A stretch of DNA of 46,005 nt from Bacteroidetes bacterium UBA1947 (GTDB lineage Bacteria > Bacteroidota > Bacteroidia > Chitinophagales > Chitinophagaceae). The notes beneath the pieces were generated by a model. It did no database searches, had not been told where the DNA came from, and saw only the letters and a program-made list of their open reading frames with translations. The stretch is taken from assembly GCA_002336915.1 (NCBI GenBank), contig DDET01000026.1, positions 1-46,005 of the forward strand, given 5' to 3'. Shown here piece after piece: positions 42,199 to 46,005 of this stretch. How positions within the stretch are numbered: position 1 is the stretch's first letter; each line of letters begins with the position of its first letter. The translations under genes were made by a program, and so were the position numbers.

Positions 42199-43269
42199 AT
42201 GCCCGTACAGAAAATAGATATAGAAGGCTTTTTATCCCTGGCCGTCACGCATCCGTTGCTGGATGTGCGTAGCCCGGGCGAATACGCCCACGCCCATATA
42301 CCTGCTGCATACAGCCTGCCTTTGTTTAGCGATGATGAAAGAAAAGTAGTAGGCACGGCATACAAGCAGCAGGGGAGAGAAGAGGCTATCAAGATAGGGC
42401 TCGATTATTTTGGGCCCAAAATGCGCAAGATGGTGGAGGAGGTGGAAATGCTGCTGAAGGATAAACAGCCTGCGTCTAAAACGGTATTGGTACATTGCTG
42501 GCGGGGCGGTATGCGCAGCGCCGGGCTGGCCTGGCTGCTCGATCTGTATGGCTTTAAGGTCTATACCCTCGCGGGCGGCTATAAGGCATATCGCAATTGG
42601 GTGCTGCAGCAATTCGAAAAGTCATATCCATTTAATATACTGGGTGGCTACACAGGCTCAGGCAAAACCTTGGTGCTTAAAGAACTGGCGCGCAAAGGAG
42701 AAACTGTTGTCGATCTCGAGCAGCTTGCCAGTCACAAAGGCTCGGCTTTTGGTGACCTGGGTATGTCCCCGCAGCCATCGCAGGAGATGTTTGATAACAT
42801 GCTTGCTATGAGTTTACAAGCTGCAATGAAAAACGGGCCCGCCTGTATCTGGCTCGAAGATGAAAGTCAGCGCATAGGCCTTGTGAACCTGCCCGGCGCA
42901 TTGTGGAACACCATGCGCAAGGCCCCGGTCTGTTTTTTAGATGTTCCCTTCGAGCAGCGCCTGTGGCATATTGTAGAAGAGTATGGCAAGATGCCGAAGG
43001 AAAAACTGGTGAATGCCATCATTCGTATACAGAAACGCCTGGGCGGACTGGACACTAAAAATGCGATCAACTATTTGCTGGAGGATAACTATAAGGAGTC
43101 ATTCAGCATACTGTTGAAGTACTACGACAAATATTATAGCAAGGCACTGCAAAACAGGGAAGGCTGGAACGACTTGGTAACAAACTTTGAATGTCCCACT
43201 GTCGATGCAAAAGAGAATGCAATGCTAATTCAAAATTCCCGTCCGACCATCCGGGCGGGCAAAAGCTAA
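42199..43269 (+). CDS. mnmH: tRNA 2-selenouridine synthase
   Basis: A 356-residue protein matching MnmH (SelU/YbbB). The N-terminal rhodanese domain (about 5-135) has the catalytic Cys100 in VHCWRGGMRS (Cys97 in E. coli), and the C-terminal domain starts with the P-loop GGYTGSGKT (149-157). It replaces sulfur by selenium at the wobble uridine of Lys, Glu and Gln tRNAs using selenophosphate. The selD gene follows by 15 bases and supplies that donor. A TATCTTTT -7-like box (42179-42186) precedes the start. The C-terminal 20 residues (SRPTIRAGKS) look atypical and may be a later extension. Confidence 0.95.
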   Translation: MPVQKIDIEGFLSLAVTHPLLDVRSPGEYAHAHIPAAYSLPLFSDDERKVVGTAYKQQGREEAIKIGLDYFGPKMRKMVEEVEMLLKDKQPASKTVLVHCWRGGMRSAGLAWLLDLYGFKVYTLAGGYKAYRNWVLQQFEKSYPFNILGGYTGSGKTLVLKELARKGETVVDLEQLASHKGSAFGDLGMSPQPSQEMFDNMLAMSLQAAMKNGPACIWLEDESQRIGLVNLPGALWNTMRKAPVCFLDVPFEQRLWHIVEEYGKMPKEKLVNAIIRIQKRLGGLDTKNAINYLLEDNYKESFSILLKYYDKYYSKALQNREGWNDLVTNFECPTVDAKENAMLIQNSRPTIRAGKS

Positions 43270-43284
43270 AATTCAAAAGGAAAC

Positions 43285-44343
43285 GTGAGCGAAGAGATAA
43301 TAAAACTGACACAGTATGCACATGGTGCGGGATGCGGTTGTAAGATAGCTCCCGCGGTGCTTGAGGAAATATTGAAGACAGATATTCCTGCTGCTGCAAA
43401 TGACAAGTTGCTTGTAGGCAATAGCAGCAAAGACGATGCTGCGGTCTATGATATTGGCAACGGCATGGCACTGGTCTCCACCACCGATTTTTTTATGCCC
43501 ATCGTTGATGATGCTTACGACTTTGGCCGTATAGCTGCAGCCAATGCTATTAGTGATGTATATGCTATGGGCGGCAAACCTGTTTTGGCTATCGCCATAC
43601 TTGGCTGGCCTGTAGAAAAACTACCTGCAAGCCTTGCGCAAAAAGTACTGGAAGGCGCAAGGGCTATATGCGCTGAAGCTGGCATTCCACTTGCCGGCGG
43701 GCATAGTGTTGATACTACAGAACCTGTTTTCGGTCTCGCGGTAACGGGTATGCTGGCGATAGAGCACCTGAAGCGAAATGATACCGCTAAAGAAGGCGAC
43801 TATCTTTTTCTTACCAAGCCACTTGGCACGGGCATATTATCCACCGCGCAAAAGAGAGGCCTGCTGAAAGAAGACGAGTTGGAATTGCTCACCGCGCAAA
43901 TGTCAACCTTGAATAAAGTGGGGGAGGCCTTGGGCAGGATAAAAGGGGTACATGCCATGACCGATGTCACCGGCTTTGGCCTGCTGGGGCATTTGATCGA
44001 GATGGCTGAAGGCAGCGGGCTGTCAGCTGAGCTGTACTATTCAAAGCTGCCGGTGATGCAAGGTGCAAGGGAATACCTTGCCCAGCGAGTGATACCCGAT
44101 GCGACATATCGCAACTGGAACAGCTACAGCAGCAAAACAGCTTTCGATGCGGGTGTAAATGTTATGGAAGCCTTCAGCCTGCTGCCCGACCCGCAAACGA
44201 ATGGCGGTCTATTGATAGCGGTCGCTGAAGAGGCTGTTAAAGAACTTGAACTTGTATTTAAAGAATATAGCCTCGACTTATTCACACTGCCCATAGGGCG
44301 ATTGACCGGCCTTCTTGAAAAGACCATCACTGTAAAAGCATAA
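43285..44343 (+). CDS. selD: Selenide, water dikinase (selenophosphate synthase)
   Basis: A 352-residue SelD, starting with GTG. Cys17 and Lys20 of GAGCGCKI are the catalytic pair, at the same positions as in E. coli. Position 17 is Cys, not selenocysteine, so no SECIS is needed. It makes selenophosphate from selenide and ATP. It follows mnmH by 15 bases and forms a two-gene operon with it. No selA or selB is in the window, so the visible use of selenium is tRNA modification. Confidence 0.95.
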   Translation: MSEEIIKLTQYAHGAGCGCKIAPAVLEEILKTDIPAAANDKLLVGNSSKDDAAVYDIGNGMALVSTTDFFMPIVDDAYDFGRIAAANAISDVYAMGGKPVLAIAILGWPVEKLPASLAQKVLEGARAICAEAGIPLAGGHSVDTTEPVFGLAVTGMLAIEHLKRNDTAKEGDYLFLTKPLGTGILSTAQKRGLLKEDELELLTAQMSTLNKVGEALGRIKGVHAMTDVTGFGLLGHLIEMAEGSGLSAELYYSKLPVMQGAREYLAQRVIPDATYRNWNSYSSKTAFDAGVNVMEAFSLLPDPQTNGGLLIAVAEEAVKELELVFKEYSLDLFTLPIGRLTGLLEKTITVKA

Positions 44344-44348
44344 AAAAT

Positions 44349-44371
44349 AAAGGCTGCAATTTGCAGCCTTT
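44349..44371 (-). terminator. Intrinsic terminator between selD and the NlpC gene
   Basis: AAAGGCTGC (44349-44357) pairs with GCAGCCTTT (44363-44371). The U-rich tail (TTATTTTTTA) lies on the minus strand, so it mainly ends the NlpC/P60 transcript; it may also act on selD. Confidence 0.75.
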
Positions 44372-44395
44372 ACAGAAGTTCTTTGAAATATTGTT

Positions 44396-45148
44396 TTAGC
44401 CGTTGTTGCCCTTCATGATCTGTCCGGCGCCGGCAAAGTAATGCTGCCAGTAGTCCTCGTTCAGGTTGCTGATCATTATTCCCTGGCTGCTTGATGCATG
44501 CACGAAGAAATTGTTCATCAGGTATATACCTACGTGGGTGATGCGCTTGCTGTGTATCTTAAAGAATACCAGGTCGCCCTCCCTCAGGCTGCTGAGATTC
44601 CAGGTAAGGCTGGCGTTTTTAAATTGCTCAAATGCAGTGCGCACAACATCCATATGGAAAACCGTTTCGTACAGGCGCTGCACAAATGCAGAACAATCAA
44701 TGCCGGATTTATCCGTGCCGCCAAGGCGATAACGCACACCATACCACTCATCTATAAACTTGTAGAGCGAGAAGTTACTCAGCATTGTCGGTAGCACGCC
44801 TAGCATGCTGGCATATTTCCTTGCCAATGTATTGCCTTCTGCAGGATTGATCTTTGCGGCTTCTCTATCTCTGTCATGGTCTATAGCATTCATCACCATA
44901 GCATCCATCTCAGAGTTGATCTTATTATGCTGTCCAATGCTCATTGATATGGCATTGCTGATAGAGATGTCATTCTCATTTGATGCGCCGATAGCTATAT
45001 CGTTGATAAAATGAGGTTTATTAGAGGCATAAGAGGTTTCCTCTTCGTTCCCAAGAAAGGACGACAAAGATTGGTCGGTGCGGCAGCTTGTTGTCAGCAT
45101 CGATATGGAGATACATGCAACGGCAAGGCCAGTTCTCAGTTTTTTCAT
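44396..45148 (-). CDS. NlpC/P60 (C40) cell-wall peptidase lipoprotein
   Basis: A 250-residue protein with a signal peptide and lipobox (MLTTSC, Cys22). The C-terminal NlpC/P60 domain (about 125-245) has the catalytic Cys152 in GIDCSAFV, His205 in ITHVGIYL and His217 in FVHASSS. The middle region is an Ile/Asn/Ser-rich linker. It probably cleaves peptidoglycan stem peptides at the inner face of the outer membrane. ATG 45148 (MKKLR) is the best start; an ATG two codons earlier is possible. Confidence 0.88.
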   Translation of the reverse strand: MKKLRTGLAVACISISMLTTSCRTDQSLSSFLGNEEETSYASNKPHFINDIAIGASNENDISISNAISMSIGQHNKINSEMDAMVMNAIDHDRDREAAKINPAEGNTLARKYASMLGVLPTMLSNFSLYKFIDEWYGVRYRLGGTDKSGIDCSAFVQRLYETVFHMDVVRTAFEQFKNASLTWNLSSLREGDLVFFKIHSKRITHVGIYLMNNFFVHASSSQGIMISNLNEDYWQHYFAGAGQIMKGNNG

Positions 45149-45261
45149 CAGCATGTGTTTGATTAGTGTGCGTGAAAATAGCCAATTAAGTGTTGCCAGT
45201 CAAGGATTTTGATGACTATTAACTAACAAGTAATAAATAAATTACGTTATTATTTAAAAAA

Positions 45262-45293
45262 AACAGTTGCTTTATACCTATAAAGCAACTGTT
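45262..45293 (-). terminator. Intrinsic terminator after the 45311 lipoprotein gene
   Basis: AACAGTTGCTTTATA (45262-45276) and TATAAAGCAACTGTT (45279-45293) are perfectly complementary. On the minus strand the stem is followed by TTTTTTTAAATA. Confidence 0.85.
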
Positions 45294-45310
45294 AATAAAA
45301 GTTTTACGTA

Positions 45311-45814
45311 TTATTTTACTTCAAAATATTTTTCAAAGGCATAATTAACATCATTCACCTGGTAAGTGCCACGTACATGGAATTTAGCGTTATCCATACT
45401 TACTATTTCCCAATCTATATCATGGCCCGGCGTACCGAAGTTTTTGATATAAATATAGCGCTGGTCGCCTGTAACAGACCATGTAAAGTCGATGCGGGCG
45501 GGATTTGCAGTGCCTTTGTGCTGTGGTTTTGCGGTTGTAATGGTGTCGGTGCCGTTATTGGTAGTGTCAGGAACTACCACCTGGGTATCGCCGCAGGTCA
45601 CATTAGCCTCATAGCCGTATTCATCGGCTTTGAACACCCAATAGTTCCCTGCTTCACACTCATCCAGTGGCTGGTCGGCCTCATTGATGGTCTGCGAAAC
45701 GAGCCTCCACTCATGGTCGCGTAATATCTCGAAACGCTTACCTATCTTTTCTTTTTTATCGCATGCACTCAAAACAATGGTGAAAGCGCAAACAGCAAAT
45801 AATACTTTTTTCAT
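45311..45814 (-). CDS. Lipoprotein of unknown function
   Basis: A 167-residue protein with a signal peptide and lipobox (IVLSAC, Cys18). The mature part has a beta-rich look (YWVFKADEYGYEANV, ARIDFTWSV, RYIYIKNFGT, WEIVSMDNAKFHV), reminiscent of lipocalin-like lipoproteins of Bacteroidota, but I see no diagnostic motif. It is monocistronic with a strong terminator. Upstream 45815-45920 shows no gene. Confidence 0.75.
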   Translation of the reverse strand: MKKVLFAVCAFTIVLSACDKKEKIGKRFEILRDHEWRLVSQTINEADQPLDECEAGNYWVFKADEYGYEANVTCGDTQVVVPDTTNNGTDTITTAKPQHKGTANPARIDFTWSVTGDQRYIYIKNFGTPGHDIDWEIVSMDNAKFHVRGTYQVNDVNYAFEKYFEVK

Positions 45815-45920
45815 TTTATTTTTTTTGCGTGATAAAAATATATTAAATATTCAAAGTAGTATAGTTTTAATACCTTGAAAACATGTCATTAACAAAAGCT
45901 GGGTCATAGTAAACAAACTA

Positions 45921-45967
45921 AGAGCCAGGTTGCCATATCGCAAAATGCAATAATGTAACCTGGCTCT
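45921..45967 (-). terminator. Hairpin downstream of the tRNA
   Basis: AGAGCCAGGTT (45921-45931) and AACCTGGCTCT (45957-45967) form a perfect 11-bp stem with a 25-base loop. On the minus strand it is followed by TAGTTTGTTT and lies 15 bases past the tRNA 3' end. Confidence 0.65.
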
Positions 45968-45982
45968 CTCTTAATTTTTGTG

Positions 45983-46005
45983 TAGCGAGGACAGGGATCG
46001 AACCT
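45983..46005 (-). tRNA. Partial tRNA, 3' end only
   Basis: On the minus strand the T loop TTCGATC is followed by T-stem CCTGT, then acceptor strand CCTCGCT and discriminator A. The following bases are CAC, so CCA is not encoded. The rest of the gene, including the anticodon, is outside the window, so the amino acid cannot be named. Confidence 0.75.

Noticed and set aside
43285..44343. Selenocysteine codon in selD
   Set aside because: Position 17 is an ordinary Cys codon and the frame is open throughout.

Overview
The window is chromosomal DNA from a member of the Bacteroidota, most likely a Chitinophagaceae-type organism. The evidence is a TonB-dependent receptor with an N-terminal carboxypeptidase-regulatory-like domain, a fused E1 alpha-beta 2-oxoacid dehydrogenase, a PafA-type alkaline phosphatase, a FucP-type sugar transporter beside a ROK kinase, DUF2330, DUF2252, DUF389 and DUF305 proteins, promoters of the Bacteroidota TTTG / TAnnTTTG type, and almost no Shine-Dalgarno sequences. 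No plasmid, prophage, CRISPR array or rRNA operon is visible. The 3' end of a tRNA lies at the right edge.

Layout. 1-690: a REP-associated tyrosine transposase (RAYT) flanked by inverted palindromes. 746-3039: a DUF2330 protein with an orphan RnfD/NqrB-like membrane protein. 3158-7159: a TPR membrane protein, a divergent sugar transporter/ROK kinase pair and an OmpA-like lipoprotein. 7217-12741: a TonB receptor, an alpha/beta hydrolase and an S41 peptidase. 12918-15839: small disordered proteins, a DUF2252 protein and an unknown protein. 15845-23310: an ion-transport block with a P-type ATPase, a frameshifted DUF305 gene, a CLC exchanger, a DUF389 protein, a CPA1 Na+/H+ antiporter and a small charged protein. 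24268-28009: lytic transglycosylase, penicillin-acylase-like hydrolase and small membrane protein. 28212-32830: FMN reductase, PafA-like phosphatase, alpha-oxoamine synthase and RmlD-like reductase. 33238-36317: Hsp20, an arginine-decarboxylase-like enzyme and an EamA transporter. 36359-37135: a second RAYT inside its own REP array. 37309-42117: fused E1 dehydrogenase, a repeat-invaded HTH protein and an SDR. 42199-44343: mnmH-selD, which make selenophosphate and use it for tRNA 2-selenouridine. 44396-45814: an NlpC/P60 lipoprotein and another lipoprotein. 45983-46005: partial tRNA.

Most genes are housekeeping or envelope functions in short operons. The unusual content is the dense set of palindromic repeats. 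There are two RAYT genes, each bracketed by its own REP family. A third family shares a 28-bp sequence that is identical at two loci 12 kb apart. Other palindromic repeats have entered coding sequence: one supplies the last residues and stop codon of the sugar transporter, and two are translated in frame within the HTH protein. Other observations worth checking are a -24/-12-like promoter with two upstream direct repeats before hsp20, an apparent one-base deletion in the DUF305 gene, and a terminator on the minus strand with no upstream gene, which suggests a small RNA.
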